Below are positions 8,927 to 18,551 of a stretch of 64,000 bases of DNA, piece by piece (within the stretch, counting starts at the first letter, position 1; every line of letters starts with the position of its first letter). The stretch covers positions 59,197 through 123,196 of the forward strand of contig VXNM01000014.1 in assembly GCA_009840545.1 (NCBI GenBank). Reading direction: 5' to 3'. The position numbers and the translations under genes were made by a program. Under the pieces are notes generated by a model, which was not told the origin of the DNA, ran no database searches, and saw only the letters and a list, made by a program, of their open reading frames with translations. The stretch comes from Gammaproteobacteria bacterium. Lineage in GTDB: Bacteria; Pseudomonadota; Gammaproteobacteria; Pseudomonadales; Azotimanducaceae.

Positions 8927-9994
8927 GTGACAACCATGCAACCAAGTCCGCGACTGCAATCCTTAATCGAACATTCGATCAGTTCTTTGAACTTCCTGAC
9001 TCCAGAACAGGCCCATAGTTTCCTGGAAAACGGCTTTGTGGTTGTCAAGAACGCCTTTCCGCAGGATATGGCGGACCAGATCTGTGGTAACGCCTGGGCA
9101 GAACTTCACGATGAATTTGGCATTGTCGCGGAAGACCGAAATTCATGGCGCAGACATCCCCATGGTTACATCCGAACGAACGGTCGTCAACTTCACTTCA
9201 AACTAGACGACGAAGCTCCCAATGCGGCGTTAGCTCAGTGCGATGTCCTTGGTGGACGCGAAAGACTGCCTCACAACGGATCTCATCTCATGTTCGCTGG
9301 GGGAGTGATTGCCAATTTCGGCGTGGAGAGCCAGAAAGAGTGGGAACCTCCGAGTCCGAGGCAAGGCGGCTGGCACAAAGACGGTTGGCACTTTCGCCAT
9401 TTCTTGGATTCGCCTGAACAAGGTCTCCTCACTGTGCCTATCTACACTGAGGTTCTTCCCCAAAGCGGAGGCACGTTTCTTGCCCGAGACTCAATATCGC
9501 ACGTAGCACGTCTACTTCTCGAATATCCCGCAGGATTTCATGCCGATAGCGTACAAGGCGCAGGCTACTTGATTCCCTACTTGATCGAGCAGTGCAACGA
9601 CTTCGTCGAACTCACAGGAGAACCCGGAGACTTGGCACTGCTGCATCCGTACATGTTGCATCGAAGAGCTGTCAATCCCACAGACCGACCTCGATTTATC
9701 GCCAATCTAGCAATCGTGCTCGAAGAACCAATGTGCTTTCAGCGCGATCAGGAAGACCCTTATTCTTTGGTAGAGCTTGCTGTTCTTACCGCACTGGATA
9801 AGTCTTCCTTAGACCACGAACCCGCCAATCCTAGAGAAGCGTTTGTACCCGCACCGTTTCGTAAGGAACCGGATGCCACGACACGAAGGGCCGAACTCAA
9901 AGAAGAAATGAGAATCATGCTCGAATCGGGCGTGGAAACCCCATCTTGGGGGTCTAGTTTCGGCTACATGACAAACAACCCCGATAACCACTAA
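8927..9994 (+). CDS. Phytanoyl-CoA dioxygenase (PhyH) family Fe(II)/2-oxoglutarate oxygenase
   Basis: A 355-residue double-stranded beta-helix oxygenase. After the helical start (LTPEQAHSFLENGFVVVKNAF, split near residue 35) it has the iron-binding HxD motif in GGWHKDGWH, H150 and D152, and a distal histidine in ALLHPYMLHRR (H240 or H245), followed by RPRFIANLAIVL. The family hydroxylates small molecules with Fe(II), O2 and 2-oxoglutarate; the substrate cannot be told. The annotated start is GTG at 8927; ATG at 8936 is as good. Divergent from the HNH nuclease gene with about 120 bases between, so they may share a control region. Intact, normal length. Confidence 0.82.
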   Translation: MTTMQPSPRLQSLIEHSISSLNFLTPEQAHSFLENGFVVVKNAFPQDMADQICGNAWAELHDEFGIVAEDRNSWRRHPHGYIRTNGRQLHFKLDDEAPNAALAQCDVLGGRERLPHNGSHLMFAGGVIANFGVESQKEWEPPSPRQGGWHKDGWHFRHFLDSPEQGLLTVPIYTEVLPQSGGTFLARDSISHVARLLLEYPAGFHADSVQGAGYLIPYLIEQCNDFVELTGEPGDLALLHPYMLHRRAVNPTDRPRFIANLAIVLEEPMCFQRDQEDPYSLVELAVLTALDKSSLDHEPANPREAFVPAPFRKEPDATTRRAELKEEMRIMLESGVETPSWGSSFGYMTNNPDNH

Positions 9995-10153
9995 GTACCT
10001 ACCAGATTGATGACTCGAGCCGGAATAGGCTTACCCACGATTCATGATTGATCAAAAACTAGAGATTGGGAACGCGTTTTGTGTAACCAGTTTGTGCTGT
10101 AATTGATCTAAAGATTATGCATATGTCCATATTCAGAGGGGAAGAATAAGTAC

Positions 10154-11869
10154 ATGAAACGTCTCATTGCTTCTGCAACAATCGTGTTCCTGGCAACAAA
10201 CGGATATGTCGATGAGCTAGAACCGTTCACGATAACCGGAGAATTGATCAATATAGGTTCGGACCTAAAGGTAATTGACCGATCGGAAGCGGACCAAACC
10301 ACGGAAGAGAAGAGTGCTGTAGTCTTTCAAACTCCTTCCGTAGTGATTTCGCACACGGATGCAAAAAATGATGGAACTCTAAAGAATGTGGAAATTGCTT
10401 CGGGCTCCTTCGAGAACGGCCGAATTACACTCGAAGCTTTAATCGACCAACCGATTGATGTGTTGGTTTCTGTGGTCGGACTTGGCGACAGACCTCTGAC
10501 ATTAAAAACGAATCCGACTCCGGGTGAAAGCCTTTCTTTTGTAGTGTTGGACTATGCGTCCGAACGCTACAACGACGAATTGCTCCTAGTTGGTAACTCA
10601 GAATTGTCAGTGGAATCCAAGGCGAAATTCACAATATCTGGAGATCTTAGCTCAATTACTGACAAAGACTTGTCAGTTGCAATAGTAGAAGTCAGGTCGA
10701 AATCAGGCAAGGCCCTCGAGGGAAGCACCGTGGCTACTTCTAACTCTATTTTTCTCGACAATGGAACATTTCTGTTCGAAGGAATAGTCAAAGAGCCCGT
10801 CGTCGTCTACGTGAGCGTGCGTACGCCCGACTACACCTATTGGGGAGTGGTCGATGCCGTGGTCGAACCTGGCGCACGTATCAAGATTTCGCCAAGCACG
10901 ACCTCAAGTTCGTTTCACCAAAACAGAGCATCTGACTTAATGGCAATCTCGGAAACGAACGGAAGCATGCATACAAAGGTAATCGAGAGTTGGCAGAACA
11001 GCGACAAGTACCTTGCGAAGCTGGACGAATACGCAACTACCATCAAGAGTGAACAACAGAAGGCTGCGACAGAATCAGAGGAAGAGACAGCTGAAGGTCA
11101 AGAAGAAACATCAGACACGACAGAAGATACGATTCCGGACTCCTACGACATCTTCCAAGAAATGGAGACAATCAAGAACTCAGTTCTGTCTCCGACTGTA
11201 ATGAGCATGAAAGATCCCATGGTCGCATTACTTGCCATGGAAATTGGCGTGCCCGAATCTCGCCAGTTGGAAATGTGGGACAAACTTGCCAACGTACTTG
11301 ACGAGGACATAGTCGCACGACGTGTGTTGCCTCGGCGAAATGCTCGAGCGAAGCAAATCGAGCTAGCGGGCAATGCTTCGAGTATTGTGGAAGGTCAGAT
11401 CGCTCCCGAGTTTACTCTCGCTAACCTGGAAGGTGAGGAAGTCGCACTGTCTGATGTTCTCGCCGAGAATGAGTTTGTACTTGTAGATTTCTGGGCATCT
11501 TGGTGCGGTCCTTGCATCGTAACGATTCCCAAACTAAAGGAACTACATTCAGAGTACAAAGACGATGGCTTCGAGATCGTGTTCGTCTCCATAGACGAAG
11601 AGTTCGACGACTGGAAGGGTGAATCGGAAAGACAGGAGCTGCCGTGGGTAAATGTCGGAGACTTGAATGGCTGGCTAGCACAGACAGCCGTCGATTACGG
11701 CGTTCAGTGGATTCCGACGGAGTTTGCGTTGGATTCCGAAGGAAAGATCTTTGATAGAGAAGTTTCGCCAGAAGAACTCGAGAGTCTGCTCGCGGATCGT
11801 TTCAGAAGTGAGGAACAAACAGAGGAAACTGACAAGTCATCGACCGATGGCGATGTGAATTCACAATAA
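10154..11869 (+). CDS. Exported TlpA-type thioredoxin-domain protein, copy 1
   Basis: A 571-residue exported protein with a signal peptide (1-19). Two related beta-rich segments (FTITGELINIG near 25 and KFTISGDLSSI near 155) precede a helical, acidic linker (about 295-330, EEETAEGQEETSD), and a C-terminal TlpA/ResA thioredoxin fold (about 415-545) carries the redox pair in WASWCGPC, W450-C451-G452-P453-C454. TlpA-like domains reduce or exchange disulfides in the periplasm, for example in cytochrome maturation. The same architecture is found at 31190-33136, so this is a duplicated pair. GGGGAAG upstream acts as the ribosome site for the ATG. It has no lipobox, unlike the other copy. Confidence 0.8.
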   Translation: MKRLIASATIVFLATNGYVDELEPFTITGELINIGSDLKVIDRSEADQTTEEKSAVVFQTPSVVISHTDAKNDGTLKNVEIASGSFENGRITLEALIDQPIDVLVSVVGLGDRPLTLKTNPTPGESLSFVVLDYASERYNDELLLVGNSELSVESKAKFTISGDLSSITDKDLSVAIVEVRSKSGKALEGSTVATSNSIFLDNGTFLFEGIVKEPVVVYVSVRTPDYTYWGVVDAVVEPGARIKISPSTTSSSFHQNRASDLMAISETNGSMHTKVIESWQNSDKYLAKLDEYATTIKSEQQKAATESEEETAEGQEETSDTTEDTIPDSYDIFQEMETIKNSVLSPTVMSMKDPMVALLAMEIGVPESRQLEMWDKLANVLDEDIVARRVLPRRNARAKQIELAGNASSIVEGQIAPEFTLANLEGEEVALSDVLAENEFVLVDFWASWCGPCIVTIPKLKELHSEYKDDGFEIVFVSIDEEFDDWKGESERQELPWVNVGDLNGWLAQTAVDYGVQWIPTEFALDSEGKIFDREVSPEELESLLADRFRSEEQTEETDKSSTDGDVNSQ

Positions 11870-12069
11870 CAGCCTAATTGCTCGTAGAGTTTTGATAGCT
11901 GTCGACTAGAAAACCCACAGGAGAACGAGCTGCAGAGGCTTCGCACTGAAGTCCATTGGTCGATAAACAAGATCGATCATGGATTTGTGAAGGACCGTAG
12001 GCTTCATTCAAATCCGGACCGGCGAAATTAGGAACAAGAACGTTGTTAGAGTTTCCTAAAACTGGGGGC

Positions 12070-12098
12070 TTGTCTTGTCCCGCAATTGGGCAAGACAA
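12070..12098. terminator. Bidirectional hairpin between converging genes
   Basis: TTGTCTTG pairs perfectly with CAAGACAA, extended by CCC/GGG around a GCAATT loop. It lies between the 3' ends of the TlpA gene (plus) and the HEAT-like gene (minus), where a shared terminator is expected. No long T-run. Confidence 0.55.
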
Positions 12099-12140
12099 CC
12101 CGTTTATGTGAGGGCGATGTCCTGATTCCTATCCAAGCTG

Positions 12141-13169
12141 TTAGGGCTCAGAATCGGTCCCCGTTAGCCACTCGGACCAAGCCTTTACATTTCTTCCAAA
12201 ATCCTCTCCACTTATAGCTGCAAGAAAGTCCTGGGCTGGCTTACCAAACTTTTCGTATTCCGCCCCAGCGTGCGCGAGTATCAAGTCAGGCATTGCTAGT
12301 ACCAATTCGCGACCAAATTCCGGATCTATCTCGGTCGCAACTAACGTACTCAATATTTCGTTGAAAGCAAAAGGATTCGTCCCAGCGAAGAGAGACAGAA
12401 GAGTTTCACGACCTCCAGACCATTGGACAGGCGAGGCCTTGCCGGACCTTATCAGTCCTTGGATCACTCTACCTGCCATGTTCGTGACTTGTGGGGCAGA
12501 ATCTATCAATGAATCTGCTAGACCATGCCAGGAAGCGTCGTTTTCGGGTGTTAGTCCAAGTACTACTAGCGCGACGAAGCGCGATGACCAGGATGCATCC
12601 TTGGCTAACACCTCCAGAGCTAGGTCGGTATCGGTTTCTTCCTCGATACTGCCCACAAGTTTCCACACTTCATCCGACGTCTCGGGGTTCGCACCGAGTT
12701 GTACGGCAAGTTCTTCTATGTTGTTGCTTCCTGCTTCGTCTGCTAGATATCGTGCGTAGACCAAGGTGGATACCGTATTGAAATCCTCCTCCGCAGCACT
12801 CTTCAGCTTCTGCCATGACTCAGGTAACTCGATTGTCTGACTCCCTGGCGTTCGGTATTGAACTCCCGAGCTGTCTTCCACACCGACTACAACTGTATAG
12901 CCCTGCCACGATCCATCCTCGAAGCTGTCAAAGTACACAAAGACTGCCGCATCCGAGAAATCCAGGTCACTCTTCATCACTGCCGCACAGGCGTGAAATC
13001 CCCTATCCTCTGCCGTTTCCTTGATGGCCTCAAACAACTTAGGAGCAGTCCAATCCTGCAACCCAACAAATTCAACTGGCCCGTTGGGACCTTCAAGGAC
13101 ATCTGCGAAACTCTGCGACCCTGTCGTGAACCAGAACATCAAAGCACAAAACAACAAACATTTCTTCAT
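12141..13169 (-). CDS. Exported helical-repeat (HEAT-like) protein, function unknown
   Basis: A 342-residue protein with a signal peptide (about 1-22, ending SFA). The first part (23-115) looks like an alpha/beta domain (FEAIKETAEDRGFHACAAV, DGSWQGYTVVVGVED). From about 120 on it is helical with repeat-like units (VGSIEEETDTDLALEVLAKDASWSSR; WHGLADSLIDSAPQVTN), resembling HEAT or TPR solenoids. I recognise no family. Its gene follows the same orientation as the two tandem helical-repeat genes upstream, but is separated from them by about 260 bases, so it likely has its own promoter. A periplasmic scaffold role is plausible only. Confidence 0.6.
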   Translation of the reverse strand: MKKCLLFCALMFWFTTGSQSFADVLEGPNGPVEFVGLQDWTAPKLFEAIKETAEDRGFHACAAVMKSDLDFSDAAVFVYFDSFEDGSWQGYTVVVGVEDSSGVQYRTPGSQTIELPESWQKLKSAAEEDFNTVSTLVYARYLADEAGSNNIEELAVQLGANPETSDEVWKLVGSIEEETDTDLALEVLAKDASWSSRFVALVVLGLTPENDASWHGLADSLIDSAPQVTNMAGRVIQGLIRSGKASPVQWSGGRETLLSLFAGTNPFAFNEILSTLVATEIDPEFGRELVLAMPDLILAHAGAEYEKFGKPAQDFLAAISGEDFGRNVKAWSEWLTGTDSEP

Positions 13170-13433
13170 AAGGGATTCCTAGTTTTTTGGCGGGAACAGC
13201 GGACTTTACGCACCGACTTGACTGCGTTGTATTCTATGCGATCGCAAACAAGATCAATGACGCATCTGGCCTATTCGAAAGGGGTTCGTGTGAGATTGCA
13301 TGAAAGTTTGAAAGTACGCTTCATATCACGATAACGGTTCTACTTTGCGAGGAAAAACCTAGTCACATCCGTTGTCGAAGGCCTCGTGCATTCCGTGCCC
13401 TAGGTTTTCCATGCTACTCGAACGAAAAAGTCA

Positions 13434-15274
13434 CTAAAGACGATTTAGAAGTCCTTCTAACGCATCTCGCGTCCGCGATCGCTCAATCCCTCCGTCATTC
13501 AAGTGTGACTTTGCGTGGTCCAATTGCTCCTTTGTCAACACTGGGGTATCTCCAATTTCTGATATGAGGTGGTACGCTGCCAACGACTTGAGCTCTTCAC
13601 TTGGAAGATTCTCAATCTCTTGAAACAAACCTTCTTCGTCAAACCTAGCCCAGTGCCTAAACACGCTTTCCAAGTAGTGTTCTTGCTCAGATTCCGGCAG
13701 GTCACGCGCCAATTCGAACGCACGTTTTGACTGCCCTTGCAGGCAAAGGGTGAAGCTCATATTGCGATATACACTCTGCCGAGTCTCGTCCCTGACTTGT
13801 GGCAGCAAGTCTATGGCAGTGTTCAAGTCCGTGCGCGAAAGTTCTTGAATCAGTGTGATTTCAATCCCATCTCCTCTCCGTGATGCGGGATGACTCTGTG
13901 CTATGGACAAAGCTTCCTGTGGATTGGACTGAACCAGTACTAGTAGAACATCGGACAACATGTCTCGAAACTTTGATCCAAGTTCGTTAGAGTTAGAAGT
14001 TACCCACTCCAACGCTCCATGGGGATCCGTTTCAGCCCATCCATTAACCAACGAATCTAACAAAATTGATATGTCGACCCATTCGGTTTCCAAACTTTCC
14101 AAATGTCGCAAGGCTTGCTGTGGATCTGACTTAGCAATCTCTGCTAGGGCATATCCAAGACTTTCTAATTGCACATACCGTGGCAACAACGAACGTTTGT
14201 TGAAGATATCCTGCGGACTGGCGATTGCCCATTGACGCAGAATCGCTCGGAGACTAGCGCTTCTGTAGTAGGCATTCCGCTTCGAAGCAATCACGGCTTG
14301 TACTGCTGCAAACGGATCCATTTGACCCCATGCATAAGAAATGCGACTTAACACATCCTCTCGGATGCTTTCGTCTAATTCAAGCGCAAAATCAAAGAGT
14401 CCTTGAGGATTGGACAGTGTTGCCTTATGTATGAATCCCGCCAGAAAAATGTCGTAACCCGGGTTGCCTGCTATAGACTCCATGATTCGGGGCAACACTT
14501 CGAATCCACTCTGCTCCATCCATTGCTCCGCAATGCTAGTGGCTAACTCAATCTGAGACAACAGGTCAAACCCATCACTAGTTAGCGAATTCCAAGCTGC
14601 ATCTGGATTGTCGGGAAGCTTTAGTGTTTGGTACTCGTTCAACAACATAGCGGCTAATTCTTCAGTCTCAAGGCTACGAACGAGATTGTGCCGATTCGAG
14701 ACCGACAGGTCGTACCTAGTCTGAAGTACTGATTTCAAGGCAACCATTTGTTGCTTGTTATCTAGGGTGTCCGCGGAAGCTGTCGCTGCATCCAGATTGG
14801 AGATGGACCACTCCGCGAACACGCGCGCCAATATCGCATCACGATGTTGCCAATCCACTTCCTCAACATGGCCAAGAGCTTCCTGAGGATCTAGGAATGC
14901 AAATCGTTGAAAGATCGCATCCTGAACATTGAGTCGAAGAGTGGGTGAGGGAATTTTCTTAGATTGCTCCAGTAGTTTCGTCAGTCCTCTTGGTCGACAC
15001 GAGATAGAGCCTGATACAGAGCGATGGTTCCTTCGAAGTCCCACGCTTCACTTACCAGCTTAGAGTAGTCACCGTTCCGAATGGTATCGCCGTTTCCAAA
15101 TTGGTCAGCATGCCCTAATTGTTCGATCCGACCCGTATTTGATGTGATTTGCTTAGTTGTAACGGTTTTGTCTCCCGGGAAAAGCCACTGGACAGAAAAC
15201 AATACAGTTGCAACCAAAATCCCGCCAACTAGCGCTCCAAGTATCAAGAGACCAAAATTTCGAGGCAATCGCAC
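13434..15274 (-). pseudogene. Membrane-anchored helical-repeat protein, tandem copy A, one-base frameshift
   Basis: Two frames form one gene. The first (15274 down to 14981, 97 codons) encodes the N-terminal anchor (RNFGLLILGALVGGILVATV) and linker, ending ALSRVDQED then stop. The second (to 13434) continues with GLTKLLEQSKKIPSPTLRL. The neighbouring intact paralogue reads ALARIDQAGLTELIERSKKI, so a single base is missing in copy A near 14988-14991 (GACCAAGAGGACTG for an expected GACCAAG-N-AGGACTG). The rest is about 570 residues of repeated helical units such as DPQEALGHVEEVDWQHRDAI, SNPQEALSIAQ and TDPHGALEWV, a solenoid of unknown family. Otherwise well preserved, so the lesion is recent or a sequencing error. 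Confidence 0.75.
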
Positions 15275-15296
15275 GAACTAAGTTCTCCAATCGATG

Positions 15297-15357
15297 AACA
15301 AGAACTCGGTGCATGTATTAAACAACACTCCTTTGAACATGTGATCGTTGAATTTCA
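15297..15357 (-). repeat. Duplicated promoter-region segment, copy upstream of gene A
   Basis: AACAAGAACT, then GTATTAAACAACACTC and GATCGTTGAATTTCAC recur, with few changes and one small insertion, at 17460-17530. Both lie directly upstream of the paralogous repeat-protein genes on the minus strand. The tandem duplication therefore included the 5' control region, and its conservation suggests shared regulation. The rest of the 348-base gap up to 15622 shows no gene. Confidence 0.65.
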
Positions 15358-15622
15358 CTACTTGATCAAGCAGACCTGGCTTGAACAACATGGCCATACA
15401 CCAACCGCGAAGCAACAAAGGTACAGAATTGGATAAGTACTGAGGAATGTACGAACTAGTTCCATGCCTCGGGCGAGATTCTGGCAGAATGCTGCCTATA
15501 AACAGACGTGGCCACTATTCATTAGGGAAGAACCGTGTTCGGTTGGCTAAGACCCGAATCGTCCAATTCAGGCACAAGGCTCCCACTGTCGTGTAATTCG
15601 AAAAATATCTAGCCAACGACAT

Positions 15623-17437
15623 CTAGTCTTGCCATTGTTTGAGACGTTCAAGTTCCCTTTCTTTCATGAATGTTTTGGCGTGGTCCAATTGTTCCTTGGT
15701 CAGCACTGGAGTACTTCCATGAAACCGTGCGAGGTGGTAGGCTGCCAACGACTTGAGGACTTCACTTGAAAGATTCTCGATTTCTTGAAACAGGTCCTCC
15801 GTGCCATATCTAGCCCACGAAGATAGGACACGGTCGTAGTAAAGTTCTTGCTCAGATTCAGGTAAGTTATCCACAAGCTCTAACGCGCGTCTCGACTGGC
15901 CCTTCTCTGCAAACGTGTAGCTCATGTGGTAGTAGACACTCTGTCTGAATTCTTCTCTCACCTGCGGCAGAAGATCGATAGCTGTTTCCAAGTCGAATCG
16001 AGTGAGTTCTCGAATCAGCCTCACTTCGATCCCCTCTCCATAGGGAAGTGGAGGTTGACTCACTGCTATGGAGAACGCTTCTTGTGGATTGGATTGAACT
16101 AGTTTGGCCAAGACATCAGACATCAGGTACAAAAAACCTGAACCGAGTTCCGAGGAGTTGGAAGTTACCCACTCCAGTGCTGCACTCGGATCTTCTTCAG
16201 CCCACCCGTTCACCAAAGACTTTGACAACGTCGAGGTGTCGTCAAATTCGCCTTTCAAGTTTGTCAATTGTTGCAATGCTTGATCTGGGTCTGTCTTGGC
16301 AATCTCCGTTAGTGCATAGCCAAGTCCCTCTAATTGCACGGGCCGCGGCAAGTAAGAGCGCTTTTCAAACATTTCCTGTGGATTGGACAGTGCCCATAGA
16401 CGCAGAACCATCTGCAGATTAACTCTCATTTGGACATCTTGCTTCGATGCAATTACAGCTTGTACTGCAGCGAAAGGGTCCCTGCGTCCCCATGCGTACG
16501 TAATACGACCGAGCACAGTTACTCGGTGGCTGTCATACAATCCAAGAGCAAAATCAAGAAGTCCCTGCGGATTGGATTCCGTTGCACTGTCAATGAGCTT
16601 CTCTAGGAGGATGTTGTAACCAGATTTGCCAGCTATTGATTCCAATACTAGAGGCAACACCTCAAATCCACTTTGTTCCATCCACTGCGTCGCAATACCA
16701 GTAGCTAAATCGAGCTGAGACACTAAGTCGAATCCATCGCCAGTCAGCGCATTCCATGCCGCTTCCGGATCTTCGAGAAAACCAAAAGTCCGAGACTCAT
16801 TGATCAACCTATCTGCCAGATCTTCCGCCTCAAAGCTGCGAGCGAGATCTTGCCAATGCGAATCCGATAGATCATCTCTAGTCGAAAGAAGCGACTCCAA
16901 AGCTACTTTCTGTAGCTTGTTGTCAAGTTTGCCAATGGAAGCAACCGCTGCATCCAGATCGGAAATGGACCACTCAGCGAAGACGCGTGCCAAAATCTCA
17001 TCTCGATGTTGCCAATCGATGTCCTCCACGAGACGAAGAGCTTCTTGAGGACTTATGGATGCAAGCCTTTGGAATATTGCTCTTTGAACATGCAGACGAT
17101 GGTTGGGCGAAGAAATTTTTTTGGAGCGCTCTATTAGCTCTGTAAGACCTGCTTGGTCAATTCGTGCTAGCGCTTGGTAGAGTGCACTGGTTCCCTCGAA
17201 GTCACGCGTCACACTCAATAGCTTTGTATAGTCCCCAATCCCAACGGCGTCTCCTATGCCATTTTGATCATCCTCACTTGATTGTGGAACCCGATACGTA
17301 CCCGATATACTTTGCTCAATCCCGACTGGCTTGTCTTTTGGCCAGAGCACATTGAGTGCAACCGCGGCAGCTGCAACCAAAATCCCTCCGACTAGTGCTC
17401 CGACAAGCAAGGAACCAAAATTTCGCGGACGTCGCAT
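15623..17437 (-). CDS. Membrane-anchored helical-repeat protein, tandem copy B
   Basis: A 604-residue protein with a short basic start and a single signal-anchor (RNFGSLLVGALVGGILVAAA, about 5-24), so most of it is periplasmic. A low-complexity linker (30-70) leads into many degenerate helical units carrying a DP/NP-x-x-A signature: ISPQEALRLVEDIDWQHRDE, RDPFAAVQAV, SNPQEMFEK, TDPDQALQQL, EDPSAALEWV, SNPQEAFSIA. These read as a TPR- or HEAT-like solenoid likely to bind proteins. No named family is recognised. It is the intact partner of the frameshifted copy just downstream and shares its upstream sequence. A more divergent third copy lies at 20052-21953 on the other strand. Confidence 0.75.
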   Translation of the reverse strand: MRRPRNFGSLLVGALVGGILVAAAAVALNVLWPKDKPVGIEQSISGTYRVPQSSEDDQNGIGDAVGIGDYTKLLSVTRDFEGTSALYQALARIDQAGLTELIERSKKISSPNHRLHVQRAIFQRLASISPQEALRLVEDIDWQHRDEILARVFAEWSISDLDAAVASIGKLDNKLQKVALESLLSTRDDLSDSHWQDLARSFEAEDLADRLINESRTFGFLEDPEAAWNALTGDGFDLVSQLDLATGIATQWMEQSGFEVLPLVLESIAGKSGYNILLEKLIDSATESNPQGLLDFALGLYDSHRVTVLGRITYAWGRRDPFAAVQAVIASKQDVQMRVNLQMVLRLWALSNPQEMFEKRSYLPRPVQLEGLGYALTEIAKTDPDQALQQLTNLKGEFDDTSTLSKSLVNGWAEEDPSAALEWVTSNSSELGSGFLYLMSDVLAKLVQSNPQEAFSIAVSQPPLPYGEGIEVRLIRELTRFDLETAIDLLPQVREEFRQSVYYHMSYTFAEKGQSRRALELVDNLPESEQELYYDRVLSSWARYGTEDLFQEIENLSSEVLKSLAAYHLARFHGSTPVLTKEQLDHAKTFMKERELERLKQWQD

Positions 17438-17819
17438 GAGTTAAGCTCTCCCAAAATTCAACAAGAACTTGGTACCTGTATTTAACAACACTCTTATTAC
17501 TCCTTTGCAGGTATGATCGTTGAATCTCACAATGTGACTGGGAAAACTTGGCTTGTACGGTGTGGCCACTTAGTCGCTTGGGGTCGCGAAGCAATGTTCC
17601 CGAACTGACTCAGAGAGTTCTCGCACACTTGTGGATACACTACACCACAACCTGATGCAATTGGACACATCCAACCAAACTATGTTCACTTGCCCCTTCT
17701 ATAGATGTCTAAAATCGATCCAATGATTTAGGATCCTTGAATCCCAACTGTGGTATAGGTCAAATAACTTGCGGGGATCTCATTGGACGAAACCAACTGT
17801 GACCTGAAGGAGGTCCAGA
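17438..17819. other. Divergent control region between repeat-protein gene B and a small exported protein
   Basis: 382 bases with no reading frame. It contains the duplicated promoter-region segment for gene B near its left end and a strong GAAGGAGGT ribosome site at about 17807-17815 for the rightward gene. Confidence 0.5.
17460..17530 (-). repeat. Duplicated promoter-region segment, copy upstream of gene B
   Basis: Partner of 15297-15357: AACAAGAACTTGGTAC, TTTAACAACACTC and TATGATCGTTGAATCTCAC are shared with few changes. It has about ten extra bases between the two conserved blocks. Confidence 0.65.
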
Positions 17820-18251
17820 GTGCATAAATTAAAGTTATTGTTGGCGTCGGTTGTGCTTGTCACGTCCACAACAGTCTTCGGGGATATTGCCGGTACTTAC
17901 GTACTCGATCAAGACGAAGACGGTTCAAATGAAGATGCTAGGTGGAGCATGACACTCGCCGTCGATGACGATGGCAACTACTCCGCAACGGTGACCACTC
18001 TCAAGGACGAATTGAAAGCAGAATCAGTGGAGGTAGACGGGAAAGAGTTCTCCTTTTCAATCACGAGAGAAGATGCTAATAGCGAATACAAGGTGTTGTA
18101 CTCAGGAACCGTTGAGAACGGAAAGATGTCCGGATCCTTCGCTATAGGTGAAGGCAAGATGTTCTTTTCTGCCACGCTGAAAGAGGAAGAGCCAGACGAA
18201 GCCCCAGAGGAAGACGCGAACGAGACGGACGAGGACGATGCGGAGATCTGA
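17820..18251 (+). CDS. Small acidic exported protein, lipocalin-like beta-rich
   Basis: A 143-residue protein with a signal peptide (1-20, ending VFG), followed by alternating strand-like segments: GTYVLDQDEDG, RWSMTLAVDDDGNYSATVT, LKAESVEVDGKEFSFSITR, YKVLYSGTVENGKMSGSFAIGEG, MFFSATLK. This pattern is like small barrel proteins that describe a conserved G-x-W/Y start, but no family is assigned. The C-terminus is strongly acidic (EEEPDEAPEEDANETDEDDAEI, shortened). Start is GTG, fixed by the near-perfect AAGGAGGT site six bases upstream. A hairpin (AACTCTGACAGAGTT, 18262-18276) follows the stop. Confidence 0.7.
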   Translation: MHKLKLLLASVVLVTSTTVFGDIAGTYVLDQDEDGSNEDARWSMTLAVDDDGNYSATVTTLKDELKAESVEVDGKEFSFSITREDANSEYKVLYSGTVENGKMSGSFAIGEGKMFFSATLKEEEPDEAPEEDANETDEDDAEI

Positions 18252-18551
18252 TTGTCAACTCTGACAGAGTTTGACTGTCACCGTTTGGCGTATCGCCACT
18301 GTTACCGCTAATGGTTTAACGACTGCCTCTTCTAAAGTAGTTTGTTGCCTATCCATTAGTCTTGCAGTCACCCAAAGCTTTCGTACTTCCTACTCAATTG
18401 CGTTCCTAAGATCGCACCGAGGAAAAATCACATTTTTTCTCTGAACTTCTGAACGAAACTAGAAACTCGCTGTCCTAACAGACCTATTGACGCCAGCTCG
18501 CCTAGGTGTCATTGCTCGTTTTGAACGGAAACACTCAATTGGAACTTCGCT
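18252..18551. other. Intergenic region before ATP-grasp gene
   Basis: 300 bases. It starts with a hairpin near 18257-18278 (GTCAACTCT pairs with AGAGTTTGAC with one bulge), which may end the upstream transcript. No gene is seen in the remainder. Confidence 0.4.
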
